Source of the DNA: Neisseria cinerea
GTDB taxonomy: Bacteria > Pseudomonadota > Gammaproteobacteria > Burkholderiales > Neisseriaceae
Reading direction: 5' to 3'
NCBI RefSeq assembly: GCF_900475315.1
Contig: NZ_LS483369.1
Span: 434,001 to 498,000 of the forward strand
Length of the DNA stretch: 64,000 bases
Below the pieces are notes generated by a model. That model ran no database searches and was not told the DNA's origin. It saw only the letters and a program-made list of their open reading frames with translations. Shown here piece by piece: positions 11,824-21,593 of the stretch (position 1 is the first letter of the stretch; each line of letters starts with the position of its first letter). Made by a program: the position numbers and the translations under genes.

Positions 11824-12417
11824 ATGGATATGCAAAGCAAAGCGAAAAAATTGATTGAGATGATTCAGACGGCATCGGTGGAGTGGAAGCCGTTGGGGGA
11901 GGTTGTACCCATCTCAAGAGGTAAAAGATTGGTTCGCAGCCAGCTACAAGATAATGGCCAGTACCCTGTGTATCAAAATAGTTTGCAACCGTTAGGGTTT
12001 TACGACGACCAGAATTGCAGGGCATATATGACTTTTGTGATTGCAGCAGGAGCAGCTGGCGAAATCGGTTTTAGCGATATTGAATTTTGGGCAGCCGATG
12101 ATTGTTATTACTTTGACTGCCCCAAAGAAATATTGCATGACAAATTTTTATATTATTTTCTTCTTTCAGAAAGACACCAATTAACAAGCCAAATTAGGAA
12201 AGCAAGCGTTCCAAGGCTTGGGCGGGTCTCAATCGAAAAAATCAAAATCCCTATCCCACCCTTGGAAACCCAACAAAAAATTGTAAAAATACTTGACAAA
12301 TTTACCGAGCTGGAAGCTACGCTGGAAGCAGAATTAGCCCTGCGCAAACGTCAATACCAGTATTACCGCGACTTTCTTTTAGATTTTGACAATCAAATCG
12401 GGGGGTGGGATAGCTGA
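11824..12417 (+). CDS. hsdS: type I specificity subunit HsdS, first half (HsdS1)
   Basis: Specificity subunit fragment of 197 residues holding one target recognition domain (about 20-150). A conserved helical spacer follows, with PIPPLETQQKIVKILDKFTELEATL and RKRQYQYYRDFLL. The frame stops 12 bases after a run of six Gs. The second recognition domain lies in another frame just downstream. In the gonococcal NgoAV system a comparable half-length HsdS works as a dimer and recognises a symmetrical site (literature recollection). GGAAA lies 7 bases before the ATG. Confidence 0.9.
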   Translation: MDMQSKAKKLIEMIQTASVEWKPLGEVVPISRGKRLVRSQLQDNGQYPVYQNSLQPLGFYDDQNCRAYMTFVIAAGAAGEIGFSDIEFWAADDCYYFDCPKEILHDKFLYYFLLSERHQLTSQIRKASVPRLGRVSIEKIKIPIPPLETQQKIVKILDKFTELEATLEAELALRKRQYQYYRDFLLDFDNQIGGWDS

Positions 12418-12961
12418 TGGCTATCAATTCCGTCTGAAAGATGTGGTTTGGAAGACGTTGGGGGAAGTGGTAAACATTAAGAATGGGAAGGATTGGAAAA
12501 ATTTGAGCTCCGGCGATATTCCTGTATATGGCTCAGGCGGCGTAATGGGATATGTGGATACGTTTGCATATGATAAACCTAGTGTTTTGATTCCAAGAAA
12601 AGGGTCTATCACAAATATTTTTTATGTGGATTTCCCTTTTTGGAATGTTGATACTATCTATTACACAGAAATAGACACCAGTAAATTGAAGCCGAAATTT
12701 TTCTACTATTTTATGAGAACGATTGATTTAATGGCATTGGATACAGGCTCAGGAAGGCCAAGCCTTACACAGACAATCTTAAATAAGATTAAAATCCCCA
12801 TCCCCCCACTCCCCGAACAAGAAAAAATCGTCGCCATCCTAGACAAATTCGATACCCTGACCCACTCCGTCAGCGAAGGTCTGCCGCACGAAATCGCCCT
12901 GCGCCGCAAACAATACGAATATTACCGCGAACAGCTGCTTGCCTTCCCCAAGGCTGCCTGA
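12386..12961 (+). CDS. hsdS: type I specificity subunit HsdS, second half (HsdS2)
   Basis: Second recognition domain and distal conserved helix (PIPPLPEQEKIVAILDKFDTLTHSV, RRKQYEYYREQLLAF), overlapping the first half by 32 bases in a different frame. It could start independently at the ATG at 12386, but no Shine-Dalgarno sequence supports this, so it may be expressed only as a fusion. Removing one G (5) or adding two (8) at 12400-12405 joins the two halves into one HsdS of about 387 residues. The stop codon lies inside a foreign-type uptake sequence. Confidence 0.85.
   Translation: MTIKSGGGIADGYQFRLKDVVWKTLGEVVNIKNGKDWKNLSSGDIPVYGSGGVMGYVDTFAYDKPSVLIPRKGSITNIFYVDFPFWNVDTIYYTEIDTSKLKPKFFYYFMRTIDLMALDTGSGRPSLTQTILNKIKIPIPPLPEQEKIVAILDKFDTLTHSVSEGLPHEIALRRKQYEYYREQLLAFPKAA
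12400..12405 (+). repeat. G6 tract, putative phase-variation switch of hsdS
   Basis: Six Gs followed by TGGG near the end of the first hsdS half. At length 6 the reading ends at GWDS and a stop. At length 5 the frame continues as GGGIADGYQF into the second half. At length 7 it stops even earlier. The tract is short for rapid slippage but sits at the reported NgoAV switch position. Confidence 0.8.
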
Positions 12962-12990
12962 AAAAGCAGCCTGCACATTTTCAGGCAGCC
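12951..12990. repeat. variant (non-GCCGTCTGAA) uptake-sequence hairpin at the hsdS end
   Basis: AGGCTGCCTGAA at 12951-12962, AAGCAGCCTGCA at 12964-12975 and an inverted GGCTGCCTGAA at 12979-12989 on the other strand. The first and second match the uptake dialects that I recall for Simonsiella and Kingella. The inverted pair can form a hairpin between hsdS and hsdR. Confidence 0.65.
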
Positions 12991-13039
12991 CAATCCGAAC
13001 ATCAAACCGTTTAACACCCGACACTGCAAAGGACGACCC

Positions 13040-16000
13040 ATGAACCTCGAAACCAAACCCATTGCCGAAACGCCGAATTTCATCGTGCTCGACCAATATG
13101 AAAAAATCGAACAGTCGGGCAGCTACCAATCGGAAAACCAGTTGGAAGCGGAGTTAATCGCCGATTTGCAGAATCAGGGGTACGAATACCGCAAGGACTT
13201 GAACAGCCAAATCAGGCTGCTGGAAAACCTGCGCGCCCAGTTGCAGCGGCTGAACGATGTGGCGTTTTCAGACGGCGAATGGGCGCGTTTTTTGACGGAA
13301 TATCTGGACAGGCCGTCTGAAAACATTACCGATAAAACCCGCAAAATCCACGACGACCATATTTACGATTTCGCTTTTGATGACGGCCGTCTGAAAAACA
13401 TTTATCTGCTGGACAAGAAAAACCTTGCCCGCAACCATGTGCAGGTTATCAACCAGTTTGAGCAGACGGGCACGCATGCAAACCGTTATGACGTTACCGT
13501 GTTGGTAAACGGTCTGCCGCTGGTGCAGATTGAATTGAAAAAGCGCGGTGTGTCGGTGCGTGAAGCGTTCAATCAGGTGCACCGTTACAGCAAAGAGAGC
13601 TTCAACAGCGAAAATTCGCTGTTCAAATTCCTGCAAATCTTCGTGATTTCCAACGGCACGGACACGCGCTATTTTGCCAATACCACCAAGCGCGACAAAA
13701 ACAGCTTCGATTTCACGATGAATTGGGCGCGGTCGGACAATCATCCGATTAAGGATTTGAAAGATTTCACCGCCACGTTCCTGCAGAAAAGCGTATTGCT
13801 GAGCGTTTTGCTGCATTACAGCGTGTTCGATGCGAATGATACGCTGCTGATTATGCGGCCGTATCAGATTGCTGCTGCCGAACGCATTTTGTGGAAAATC
13901 AACAGTTCGGCGCAGGCGAAGAATTGGAGCAAGCCGGAGAGCGGTGGCTATGTTTGGCACACCACGGGCAGCGGCAAAACGCTGACCAGCTTTAAGGCGG
14001 CGCGTCTGGCGACGGAATCGGCATTTATCGACAAGGTTTTCTTCGTGGTGGACAGGAAGGATTTGGACTATCAGACGATGAAGGAATACCAACGTTTTTC
14101 GCCCGACAGCGTGAACGGTTCGGAAAGCACGGCGGGCTTGAAGCGCAATTTGGAAAAAGACGACAACAAAATCATCGTTACCACCATCCAAAAGCTGAAC
14201 AACCTGATGAAGGGTGAAGATAATCTGCCGGTTTACCATCAGCAGGTTGTATTTATTTTCGACGAATGCCACCGCTCGCAATTCGGCGAAGCACAAAAAA
14301 ACCTGAAAAAGAAATTTAAAAAATTCTGCCAGTTCGGCTTTACCGGCACGCCGATTTTTCCCGAAAACGCTTTGGGCGCGGAAACCACGGCAGGCGTGTT
14401 CGGGCGGGAGCTGCATTCTTATGTGATTACCGATGCTATCCGCGATGAAAAAGTATTGAAATTCAAAGTGGATTACAACGATGTGCGCCCGCAGTTCAAA
14501 GCCGTGGAAGCGGAACAGGACGAGAAGAAACTGAGTGCCGCCGAAAACCGCCAAGCCCTGCTGCACCCCGAACGCATCCGCGAAATCACGCAATATATCC
14601 TGAACCAGTTCAGGCAGAAAACGCACCGGCTGAACGCAGGCGGCAAAGGCTTCAACGCCATGTTTGCCGTCAGCAGCGTGGATGCGGCGAAGTGCTATTA
14701 CGAAGCGTTCAAAACACAACAGGAAGGCAGCCTGCACCCGTTGAAAGTGGCCACTATTTTTTCCTTTGCGGCCAATGAAGAGCAGAACGCCGTCGGTGAA
14801 ATTGTTGACGAGACCTTCGAACCGGAAGCGATGGACAGTAGCGCGAAAGAATTTTTGCAGGCTGCCATCAACGATTACAACGCCTGTTTCAAAACCAATT
14901 TCGGCACGGACAGCAAAGCCTTTCAGAACTACTACCGCGATTTGGCAAAACGAGTAAAAAATCAGGAAGTGGATTTGCTGATTGTGGTCGGCATGTTTTT
15001 GACGGGTTTTGACGCGCCGACGCTGAATACGCTGTTCGTCGATAAAAACCTGCGCTATCACGGCCTGATGCAGGCGTTTTCTCGCACTAACCGCATTTAT
15101 GATGCCACCAAAACCTTCGGCAACATTGTCTGCTTCCGCGATTTGGAGCAGGCAACCATTGATGCGATCACGCTCTTCGGCGATAAAAACACCAAAAATG
15201 TAGTGCTGGAAAAAAGCTACGAAGAATATATGAACGGCTATACCGACAGCCAGACCGGCGAAGCGCGGCGCGGTTATTTGGATGTGGCAAAAGAATTGCG
15301 CCAACGTTTCCCCGATCCCGACAAAATCGAAACGGAAAAAGACAAAAAAGATTTTGCCAAACTCTTCGGCGAATACCTGCGGGCGGAAAACGTATTGCAG
15401 AACTACGATGAATTTGCCGCGCTGCGTGAATTGCAGAGTGTGGATGCGGTGGACGAAGATGCGATGAAGGCGTTTCAAGAAAAATACTACTTGAGCGATG
15501 AAGACGTGCAGGAAATGCGGCAAGTGCCGATGCCGTCTGAAAGGGCAGTGCAGGACTACCGTTCCGCCTATAACGACATCCGAGACTGGCTGAGCCGCCA
15601 AAAAGCAGGCGAACAGAAAGAGCAATCAAAAATCGATTGGGACGATGTGGTTTTTGAGGTAGATTTGCTCAAATCGCAGGAAATCAATCTGGATTACATT
15701 TTGCAACTGGTTTTCGAGCATCACAAAAAAATCAAAGGCAAAGCGGAGCTGGTGGAAGAAATCCGCCGCATCATCCGCGCCAGCATCGGCCACCGCGCCA
15801 AAGAGAGCCTGATTGTGGATTTCATCAACGATACGGATTTGGATAAAGTCCCCGACGTTCCCGCCATACTGGAAACCTTCTACACCTACGCTCAAGAGGT
15901 GATGAGGAGTGAAGCTGCAGAGCTGATTGCCGCCGAAGGTTTGAATGAAACCGCCGCCGCACGCTATTTGACCGGCTCGCTCAAACGCGGCTATGCCAGC

Positions 16001-16138
16001 GAAAACGGTACGGAACTGACCGAAACCCTGCCGAAAATGAGTCCGCTCAACCCGCAATATCTGACGAAGAAACAAAGTGTTTTTCAAAAGATTGCGGCGT
16101 TTGTGGAGAAGTTTGCCGGAATAGGGACCGATATTTGA
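13040..16138 (+). CDS. hsdR: type I restriction endonuclease subunit HsdR
   Basis: Motor and nuclease subunit, 1032 residues, about the EcoR124 HsdR length. The N-terminal PD-(D/E)xK nuclease core includes IELKK near residue 165. The translocase has Walker A TTGSGKT near 310 and the DECH box near 407, with later SF2 motifs including FTGTPIF and [11 protein letters not shown]. The C-terminal helical domain binds M2S. AAAGGACG precedes the ATG. The frame is intact, so restriction should be possible if HsdS is functional. It converges on clpA. Confidence 0.95.
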   Translation: MNLETKPIAETPNFIVLDQYEKIEQSGSYQSENQLEAELIADLQNQGYEYRKDLNSQIRLLENLRAQLQRLNDVAFSDGEWARFLTEYLDRPSENITDKTRKIHDDHIYDFAFDDGRLKNIYLLDKKNLARNHVQVINQFEQTGTHANRYDVTVLVNGLPLVQIELKKRGVSVREAFNQVHRYSKESFNSENSLFKFLQIFVISNGTDTRYFANTTKRDKNSFDFTMNWARSDNHPIKDLKDFTATFLQKSVLLSVLLHYSVFDANDTLLIMRPYQIAAAERILWKINSSAQAKNWSKPESGGYVWHTTGSGKTLTSFKAARLATESAFIDKVFFVVDRKDLDYQTMKEYQRFSPDSVNGSESTAGLKRNLEKDDNKIIVTTIQKLNNLMKGEDNLPVYHQQVVFIFDECHRSQFGEAQKNLKKKFKKFCQFGFTGTPIFPENALGAETTAGVFGRELHSYVITDAIRDEKVLKFKVDYNDVRPQFKAVEAEQDEKKLSAAENRQALLHPERIREITQYILNQFRQKTHRLNAGGKGFNAMFAVSSVDAAKCYYEAFKTQQEGSLHPLKVATIFSFAANEEQNAVGEIVDETFEPEAMDSSAKEFLQAAINDYNACFKTNFGTDSKAFQNYYRDLAKRVKNQEVDLLIVVGMFLTGFDAPTLNTLFVDKNLRYHGLMQAFSRTNRIYDATKTFGNIVCFRDLEQATIDAITLFGDKNTKNVVLEKSYEEYMNGYTDSQTGEARRGYLDVAKELRQRFPDPDKIETEKDKKDFAKLFGEYLRAENVLQNYDEFAALRELQSVDAVDEDAMKAFQEKYYLSDEDVQEMRQVPMPSERAVQDYRSAYNDIRDWLSRQKAGEQKEQSKIDWDDVVFEVDLLKSQEINLDYILQLVFEHHKKIKGKAELVEEIRRIIRASIGHRAKESLIVDFINDTDLDKVPDVPAILETFYTYAQEVMRSEAAELIAAEGLNETAAARYLTGSLKRGYASENGTELTETLPKMSPLNPQYLTKKQSVFQKIAAFVEKFAGIGTDI

Positions 16139-16172
16139 AAAAATGCCGTCTGAAATTTCAGACGGCATTTTT
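16138..16172. terminator. shared terminator of hsdR and clpA
   Basis: AAAAATGCCGTCTGAAA directly abuts TTTCAGACGGCATTTTT. It is symmetric with A and T runs, so it serves both convergent genes. Confidence 0.85.
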
Positions 16173-16176
16173 GATT

Positions 16177-18468
16177 TTATGCGGGGGCGGTTTTTATTTT
16201 GACCTTGCTTTTCTTAAATTTCAACACGGCTTCTTCTTTTGCCGCATCCCAGTCTATCCATACGAAGCCGCCTTCGGCGAGTTTGCCGAACAGGAGTTCG
16301 TCGGCGAGCGGTTTGCGGATTTTTTCCTGAATCAGACGATTCATCGGGCGTGCGCCCATTTGCGGGTCGAAACCTTTTTCCGCCAGATATTTGCGCAAGG
16401 CCGGTGTGAATTCGGCTTCGACTTTTTTATCGAGGAGCTGGTGTTCGAGCTGGAGCAGGAATTTGTCCACGACTTTGACGATAATGGGTTCGGACAAGGG
16501 CGCAAACGGGATAATCGCATCCAAGCGGTTGCGGAACTCGGGCGTGAAGAGTTTGTTGATTGCCTGCATTTCGTCGCCGCGCTCGCGTTTGGCGGTAAAG
16601 CCGAGGCTGGGGCGGCTGAGGCTTTCCGCGCCTGCGTTGGTGGTCATAATCAGGATGACGTTGCGGAAATCGGCACTCTTGCCGTTGTTGTCGGTCAGTT
16701 TGCCTGTGTCCATGACTTGCAGGAGGACGTTGAAAATGTCGGGGTGGGCTTTTTCGATTTCGTCCAAGAGTAATACGCAGTGCGGATGTTTGTTGACGGC
16801 TTCGGTCAAAAGGCCGCCTTGTTCAAAGCCGACGTAGCCCGGAGGCGCGCCGATGAGGCGCGATACGGCGTGGCGTTCCATGTATTCAGACATATCAAAG
16901 CGTTGCAGCGGTACGCCCATCGAGTAGGCAAGCTGTTTGGCGACTTCGGTTTTGCCGACGCCGGTCGGGCCGGAGAAGAGGAAACTGCCTATCGGTTTGT
17001 CGGGCAGGGCAAGGCCGGAGCGCGACATTTTGACGGCGGCAACCAATGCATCGATGGCATTTTCTTGACCGTAAACCATGTTTTTCAAATCGCGGCCGAG
17101 GAATTGCAGGACTTGTTTGTCGTCGTGCGACACGGTTTTTTCGGGAATCCTCGCGACTTTGGCAATGACGGTTTCGATTTGCGCTTTGCCAATGACTTTT
17201 TTCTGTTTGGATTTGGGCAGAATCCGTTGTGCCGCTCCTGCTTCGTCCATTACGTCGATGGCTTTGTCGGGCAGGAAACGCTCGTTGATGTAGCGGGCGG
17301 AGAGTTCGGCGGCGGCTTCGAGTGCGCCTTGCGTGTAGCGCACTTGGTGGAAGTCTTCGAACATCGGTTTCAAGCCGCGCAGGATTTGTACGGTTTCAGA
17401 AATGGTAGGTTCGACCACGTCGATTTTTTGGAAACGGCGGCTTAAGGCGTGGTCTTTGTCGAAAATGGTGCGGTATTCGTCGTAAGTGGTTGCGCCGATG
17501 CAGCGCAGCGAGCCTTTCGCCAGCGCAGGTTTGAGCAGGTTGGACGCGTCCATCGTGCCGCCGCTGGTGCTGCCCGCGCCGATGATGGTGTGGATTTCGT
17601 CGATAAACAAAATGGCGTGCGGGATTTTTTCGAGCTGTTTCAAGACGGATTTGACCCGCGCTTCAAAGTCGCCGCGGTATTTTGTGCCCGCCAAAAGAGA
17701 ACCCATATCTAGCGCGTACACTTCGGCATCTTTAAGCGCGTCGGGAATATCGTCGTTGACGATTTGATGTGCCAAGCCTTCCGCCAGCGCGGTTTTACCC
17801 ACGCCCGCCTCACCAACCAAAAGCGGATTGTTTTTGCGGCGGCGGCATAGGATTTGCACCAGCCGTTCCATTTCGTGTTTGCGACCAATCAAAGGGTCGA
17901 TACGGCCGGCTTTGACTTCGGCGTTGAGGTTGACGGTGTAGTCCGATAAAGGGTTTTTGCTCGGTTTGGTGCGGTTCTCATTATCGTCGTCCATGCCGTC
18001 TGAAGAATAGTTGCCATCGTCTTCATCTTCATCGGGAGAGCCGTGGGCAATACAGCGCAAAACTTCAAAACGCGTAACCGATTGCAGCTTGAGGAAATAG
18101 ACGGCGTGGCTGTCGGTTTCGCTCATCAGCGCGACCAAAATGTCCAAAGGCTCGACCAAGCCTTTGCCTGCCGATTGGGTATGCACCATGGCCCGTTGGA
18201 TAACGCGTTGGAAGCCGAGCGTGGGCTGGGTTTCGACCGTGTCTAAAAGGTGGTCGGGAATCAGGGGGGTGTTTTCGGCAACGCTGGCGGCGAGTTGTTC
18301 GGACACCACTTTCAAATCCGCACCGCAGAGCTTGAGGACGTTGGGGACGGAAGCATCTTCTTCGATGAGTACCAAAAGCAGATGCTCGAGGCTGATAAAT
18401 TCATAATGAGCCTTACGCGCCTCGCGGTAAAGCTGCTGCAAAATCTGTTCCAATTCAGGGGCAAGCAT
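16177..18468 (-). CDS. clpA: ATP-dependent protease ATPase subunit ClpA
   Basis: AAA+ unfoldase that feeds substrates to ClpP. The start at 18468 (MLAPELEQIL) follows AGGAG and gives 763 residues; a longer in-frame extension runs through clpS. An N-terminal Clp repeat domain of about 140 residues is followed by an acidic linker. AAA module one has GEAGVGKTALA and LFIDEIHTIIGAG. Module two has GPTGVGKTEVAKQLA. clpS lies one base upstream, and the clpA ribosome site is inside the clpS end, so translation is probably coupled. Confidence 0.97.
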   Translation of the reverse strand: MLAPELEQILQQLYREARKAHYEFISLEHLLLVLIEEDASVPNVLKLCGADLKVVSEQLAASVAENTPLIPDHLLDTVETQPTLGFQRVIQRAMVHTQSAGKGLVEPLDILVALMSETDSHAVYFLKLQSVTRFEVLRCIAHGSPDEDEDDGNYSSDGMDDDNENRTKPSKNPLSDYTVNLNAEVKAGRIDPLIGRKHEMERLVQILCRRRKNNPLLVGEAGVGKTALAEGLAHQIVNDDIPDALKDAEVYALDMGSLLAGTKYRGDFEARVKSVLKQLEKIPHAILFIDEIHTIIGAGSTSGGTMDASNLLKPALAKGSLRCIGATTYDEYRTIFDKDHALSRRFQKIDVVEPTISETVQILRGLKPMFEDFHQVRYTQGALEAAAELSARYINERFLPDKAIDVMDEAGAAQRILPKSKQKKVIGKAQIETVIAKVARIPEKTVSHDDKQVLQFLGRDLKNMVYGQENAIDALVAAVKMSRSGLALPDKPIGSFLFSGPTGVGKTEVAKQLAYSMGVPLQRFDMSEYMERHAVSRLIGAPPGYVGFEQGGLLTEAVNKHPHCVLLLDEIEKAHPDIFNVLLQVMDTGKLTDNNGKSADFRNVILIMTTNAGAESLSRPSLGFTAKRERGDEMQAINKLFTPEFRNRLDAIIPFAPLSEPIIVKVVDKFLLQLEHQLLDKKVEAEFTPALRKYLAEKGFDPQMGARPMNRLIQEKIRKPLADELLFGKLAEGGFVWIDWDAAKEEAVLKFKKSKVKIKTAPA

Positions 18469-18469
18469 A

Positions 18470-18772
18470 TTAAATCTCCTCGACAATACATTGCAGCGGA
18501 TGCCCTTCGGCTTTTGCCCGCTGCATGACTTGTTGCTGTTTGGTTTGGGCAATATCGCGCGTGTAAGTGCCGCACAGGCCTTTGCCTTCGTGATGAACCA
18601 AGAGCATTACCGCTACCGCCTGTTCTTGTCCGAGTATGAAGATTTCGGTCAGGATTTCAACGACAAATTCCATCGTGGTGTAATCGTCGTTCAATAGGAA
18701 AACGCCGTAACGTTTCGGTGGGGCGGTTTTTTGGTCGCTTAAAAGCGTATCGGATTGGCAGTGTGTCGTCAT
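18470..18772 (-). CDS. clpS: ClpA adaptor ClpS
   Basis: A 100-residue adaptor that delivers N-end-rule substrates to ClpAP. The conserved segment YGVFLLNDDYTTMEFVVEIL and the HHEGKG and CGTYTRDIA motifs are present. It is the first gene of a two-gene operon with clpA, with one base between them. Confidence 0.95.
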   Translation of the reverse strand: MTTHCQSDTLLSDQKTAPPKRYGVFLLNDDYTTMEFVVEILTEIFILGQEQAVAVMLLVHHEGKGLCGTYTRDIAQTKQQQVMQRAKAEGHPLQCIVEEI

Positions 18773-18868
18773 AAGTTGTTTTCTATCGGGAAGAAGCCGT
18801 TTTCAGACGGCATTTCTGTTGTATTTTCGGTCTTTCCGCTTATTTTCTCACTTTTTTGGAAACATAGC

Positions 18869-18897
18869 TTGACGTTTCGGCTTAACAAATGTAAAAA
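18869..18897 (+). promoter_or_regulatory. possible cspA promoter
   Basis: TTGACG, a 17-base spacer, then TAAAAA with an upstream TG. This would give a leader of about 120 bases, typical of cold-shock genes. A second -10-like TATATAAAG lies near 18931, so the true start is uncertain. Confidence 0.35.
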
Positions 18898-19021
18898 GAC
18901 GGTTAAGCAGAAGCCGGCACTCGACCAAGTATATAAAGCTGGGGAGAAACGCTGAACGTTTAAGTTTGCTGTATGCCTTATTTTGCTGATTTTGTTAATT
19001 TTTAAGTATAGGAAGTTTCTA

Positions 19022-19225
19022 ATGGCAACCGGTATCGTAAAATGGTTTAACGACGCTAAAGGTTTTGGTTTCATCACTCCTGACGAAGGTGGCGAAGATT
19101 TGTTCGCTCACTTCTCAGCGATCAACATGGATGGTTTCAAAACCCTGAAAGAAGGTCAACGCGTATCTTTCGACGTAACCACCGGCCCTAAAGGCAAACA
19201 AGCTGCTAACATTCAGGCTGCTTAA
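19022..19225 (+). CDS. cspA: cold-shock domain protein CspA
   Basis: Single-stranded nucleic acid chaperone with one cold-shock domain, 67 residues. RNP1-like KGFGFITP and RNP2-like DLFAHFSAI are intact. The start ATG follows AGGAAG. A 13-residue in-frame upstream extension is rejected. The gene stands alone with a strong terminator behind it. Confidence 0.97.
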   Translation: MATGIVKWFNDAKGFGFITPDEGGEDLFAHFSAINMDGFKTLKEGQRVSFDVTTGPKGKQAANIQAA

Positions 19226-19254
19226 TCCCGAGTGTACGGGAAACCGTATATGTG

Positions 19255-19291
19255 AAACGGCAGGACAGACGATGTCCTGCCGTTTTGTTTT
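19255..19291 (+). terminator. cspA terminator
   Basis: ACGGCAGGACA and TGTCCTGCCGT form a perfect 11-base-pair stem with a 5-base loop, followed by TTTGTTTTG. It is not built from uptake sequences. Confidence 0.9.
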
Positions 19292-19488
19292 GCCGTTTGC
19301 AGAAACAGGGGGAATGCCGTCTGAAAAGAACAGGTGTCTTTTTATCTGCTTTATCCTTAGCCTGTGTGAATCCTGTTGTGGATATGTTTGATAGTATGCT
19401 GAGGAATAAGGGAAAATCCTATATGATTAAAAAATGTGCAGATTGTTTGTCAGGGATTTTTGCGGAAATCTAAAAGAAATGATGTATC

Positions 19489-19528
19489 AACAAAGGGCCG
19501 AACCGCTGCAGGTTCGGCCCTTTGTTTT
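19489..19528. terminator. 15-bp hairpin downstream of pmbA
   Basis: ACAAAGGGCCGAACC pairs perfectly with GGTTCGGCCCTTTGT. A T run follows on the forward strand (TTTTC); on the reverse strand it ends TTGTTGA. It probably ends pmbA and also any forward transcript from the 19300-19490 gap, in which I find no supported gene. Confidence 0.7.
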
Positions 19529-19550
19529 CAGACGGCATCCGGTTGGGGTT

Positions 19551-20882
19551 TCAGTTGCCGGCAACCGTCATGCTTCCTATCAGGATAGAACCGATTTGGT
19601 TGGACGAGCGGCGTAAGGCATCATCGGACACGCCGACGATGTTGCGGTACATATCCTGAAGGCGGCCGGCAACGGTGATTTCATGGACGGGGTAGGCAAT
19701 GATGCCGTTTTCCACCCAAAAACCCGCCGCACCGCGCGAGTAGTCGCCGGTAATGGCGTTTACGCCTTGCCCCATGAGCTCGGTTACCAACAATCCCGTG
19801 TCCATTTCTTTCAGCAGGTCTGATTGCGTTTCGTGCGTATGGTTCAAATAAAGGTTGTGCGCGCCGCCGGCGTTGCCCGTGGTCTGCATACCGAGTTTTC
19901 TCGCGCTATAACTGCTGAGGAAATAGCCTTCGACAATGCCGTCGCAGATAACGAAACGCGGCCGCGTGGCGACGCCTTCGGAATCGAAATAGGTGCTGCC
20001 GAAGGCGCGGGGAATATGCGGCTCTTCGCGCAGGCTGAGGAAATCGGGCAGAACCTGTTTGCCTATACTGTCGATCAGGAAGCTGCTTTGGCGGTAGAGC
20101 GAGCCGCCGGACAGTGCGCCGACGAGGTGTCCGATCAGACCTCCCGAAACGGTCGCATCGAATAGGACGGGGTAGCTTCCGGTCGGAATGCTGCGGCTGT
20201 TCAAACGACGTAAGGTACGTTCGGCGGCGGTTTGACCGATTTGCGCCGGGCTGTCCATGTCTTGATGGCGGCAGGAGGAATCGTACCAGTAGTCGCGCTG
20301 CATGCCGTTTTCGTCGGCGGCAACGACGCTGCATGAAATGCTGTGGCGCGTGCCTTGCTGGTGTGCGGCAAAACCGTGGGTGTTGCCGTAAACGTATTGG
20401 TAATGTCCGGTTTGTACCGCCGCCCCTTCGGAGTTTTCGATGCGCTCATCCTCGTTCAGGGCGGCTTGTTCGCATTGTTTTGCCAACTCGACGGCGGCTT
20501 CCGTGCTTAAATCCCATTCGTGGTAACGGTCGAGGTTGCCGACGTATTGCGCCATAAGCGAAGCGTCTGCCAAACCTGCGCAATCGTCTTCGGCAGTGTA
20601 GCGGGCGATGTCGATGGCGGCTTTGACGGTGTCTTGCAGGGCTTTTTCGGAGAAGTCGGCAGTACTGGCGCGGCCTTTGCGTTTGCCGACGTAAACGGTA
20701 ATGTCCAGCGACTTGTCCTGCTGGAACTCGATTTGTTCGATTTCACCCAAGCGCACGCTGACGCTTTGACCGAGCGACTCGCTGAAGTCGGCTTCGGCGG
20801 CGGTTGCGCCCGTCGCTTTTGCCAAGTCGAGCGTGCGGCGGCAGAGGTCGAGGAGTTCGGAAGCGGTGTGGTTGAACAGCAT
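19551..20882 (-). CDS. pmbA: metalloprotease-family protein PmbA (TldE)
   Basis: Partner of TldD in the TldD/E protease, known for peptide maturation (microcin B17) and CcdA turnover in E. coli. The start at 20882 (MLFNHTASEL) gives 443 residues, the usual length; the longer upstream frame lacks a ribosome site. As expected for the TldE half, no HExxxH zinc motif is present. The tldD partner is not in the window. Confidence 0.92.
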   Translation of the reverse strand: MLFNHTASELLDLCRRTLDLAKATGATAAEADFSESLGQSVSVRLGEIEQIEFQQDKSLDITVYVGKRKGRASTADFSEKALQDTVKAAIDIARYTAEDDCAGLADASLMAQYVGNLDRYHEWDLSTEAAVELAKQCEQAALNEDERIENSEGAAVQTGHYQYVYGNTHGFAAHQQGTRHSISCSVVAADENGMQRDYWYDSSCRHQDMDSPAQIGQTAAERTLRRLNSRSIPTGSYPVLFDATVSGGLIGHLVGALSGGSLYRQSSFLIDSIGKQVLPDFLSLREEPHIPRAFGSTYFDSEGVATRPRFVICDGIVEGYFLSSYSARKLGMQTTGNAGGAHNLYLNHTHETQSDLLKEMDTGLLVTELMGQGVNAITGDYSRGAAGFWVENGIIAYPVHEITVAGRLQDMYRNIVGVSDDALRRSSNQIGSILIGSMTVAGN

Positions 20883-21034
20883 AGAAATCTTTCTTGGTGG
20901 AGCGTTGCGGCATTTTAACCGTTTCGGACGGCAGGGGCAAAAGTACCAGTTAAAAGGCGCATGGGGAAAAATGCCGTCTGAACGCGGAATCATTCTGTTA
21001 AAATGCGCCTATCGGATAAAATTTGAGAACCAAG

Positions 21035-21547
21035 ATGTTTGAACAAGAAGATGAATGGGTCAGCAAAACCCAAATGAAAAAGCAGATGAACGATTTGCAG
21101 GATTTGGGCATGGCGTTGACCAAGCTCTCAAACGATACGCTGAAAAAAATCGGTTTGGATGCGGATTTGTACGAGGCGGTAACCGCCTATAAAAAAATCA
21201 CATCCAACGGTGCGCTCAAGCGGCAGGCGCAATTTATCGGCAGGCTGATGCGCGATACCGATCCCGCGCCCATCGAGGCGTTTCTTGCCAAGCTGCGCGG
21301 CGACGATGCGGCGCACAATGCCTTTTTGCAACGTGTGGAACAGGCGCGCGTACGGCTGTTGGCAGACGACGGCGCGTTGACGCAGTTTATGTCGGATTTT
21401 CCGCATGCGGACGCGGGCAAGCTGAGGACACTCATCCGCAATACCAAAAAAGAGCAGGAGCAAAACAAACCACCGAAAAATTTCCGCGCCCTGTTTCAAG
21501 AATTGAAAACCGTTATGGAAAGCCAAGGCGGAACAGGGGAAGCCTAG
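21035..21547 (+). CDS. darP: ribosome-associated protein DarP/YjgA (DUF615)
   Basis: An all-helical protein of 170 residues of the YjgA family, which binds late 50S intermediates and aids 23S peptidyl-transferase-centre maturation. The family block runs EQEDEWVSKTQMKKQMNDLQ to LRTLIRNTKKEQ. The ATG at 21035 is preferred over a TTG 12 bases earlier. It is transcribed away from pmbA. Confidence 0.88.
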   Translation: MFEQEDEWVSKTQMKKQMNDLQDLGMALTKLSNDTLKKIGLDADLYEAVTAYKKITSNGALKRQAQFIGRLMRDTDPAPIEAFLAKLRGDDAAHNAFLQRVEQARVRLLADDGALTQFMSDFPHADAGKLRTLIRNTKKEQEQNKPPKNFRALFQELKTVMESQGGTGEA

Positions 21548-21593
21548 GCATATTTTCAGACGGCATCCGCCGTTATTCGGATTGGAGGATAAA

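Noticed and set aside
13268-15625. Long reverse-strand open frame of 785 codons opposite hsdR
   Set aside because: It is the antisense shadow of hsdR, with no ribosome site and biased residues (F, V, R, H) typical of such shadows.
19252-19473. 73-codon frame after cspA
   Set aside because: It starts inside the cspA terminator and has no ribosome site or recognisable product.
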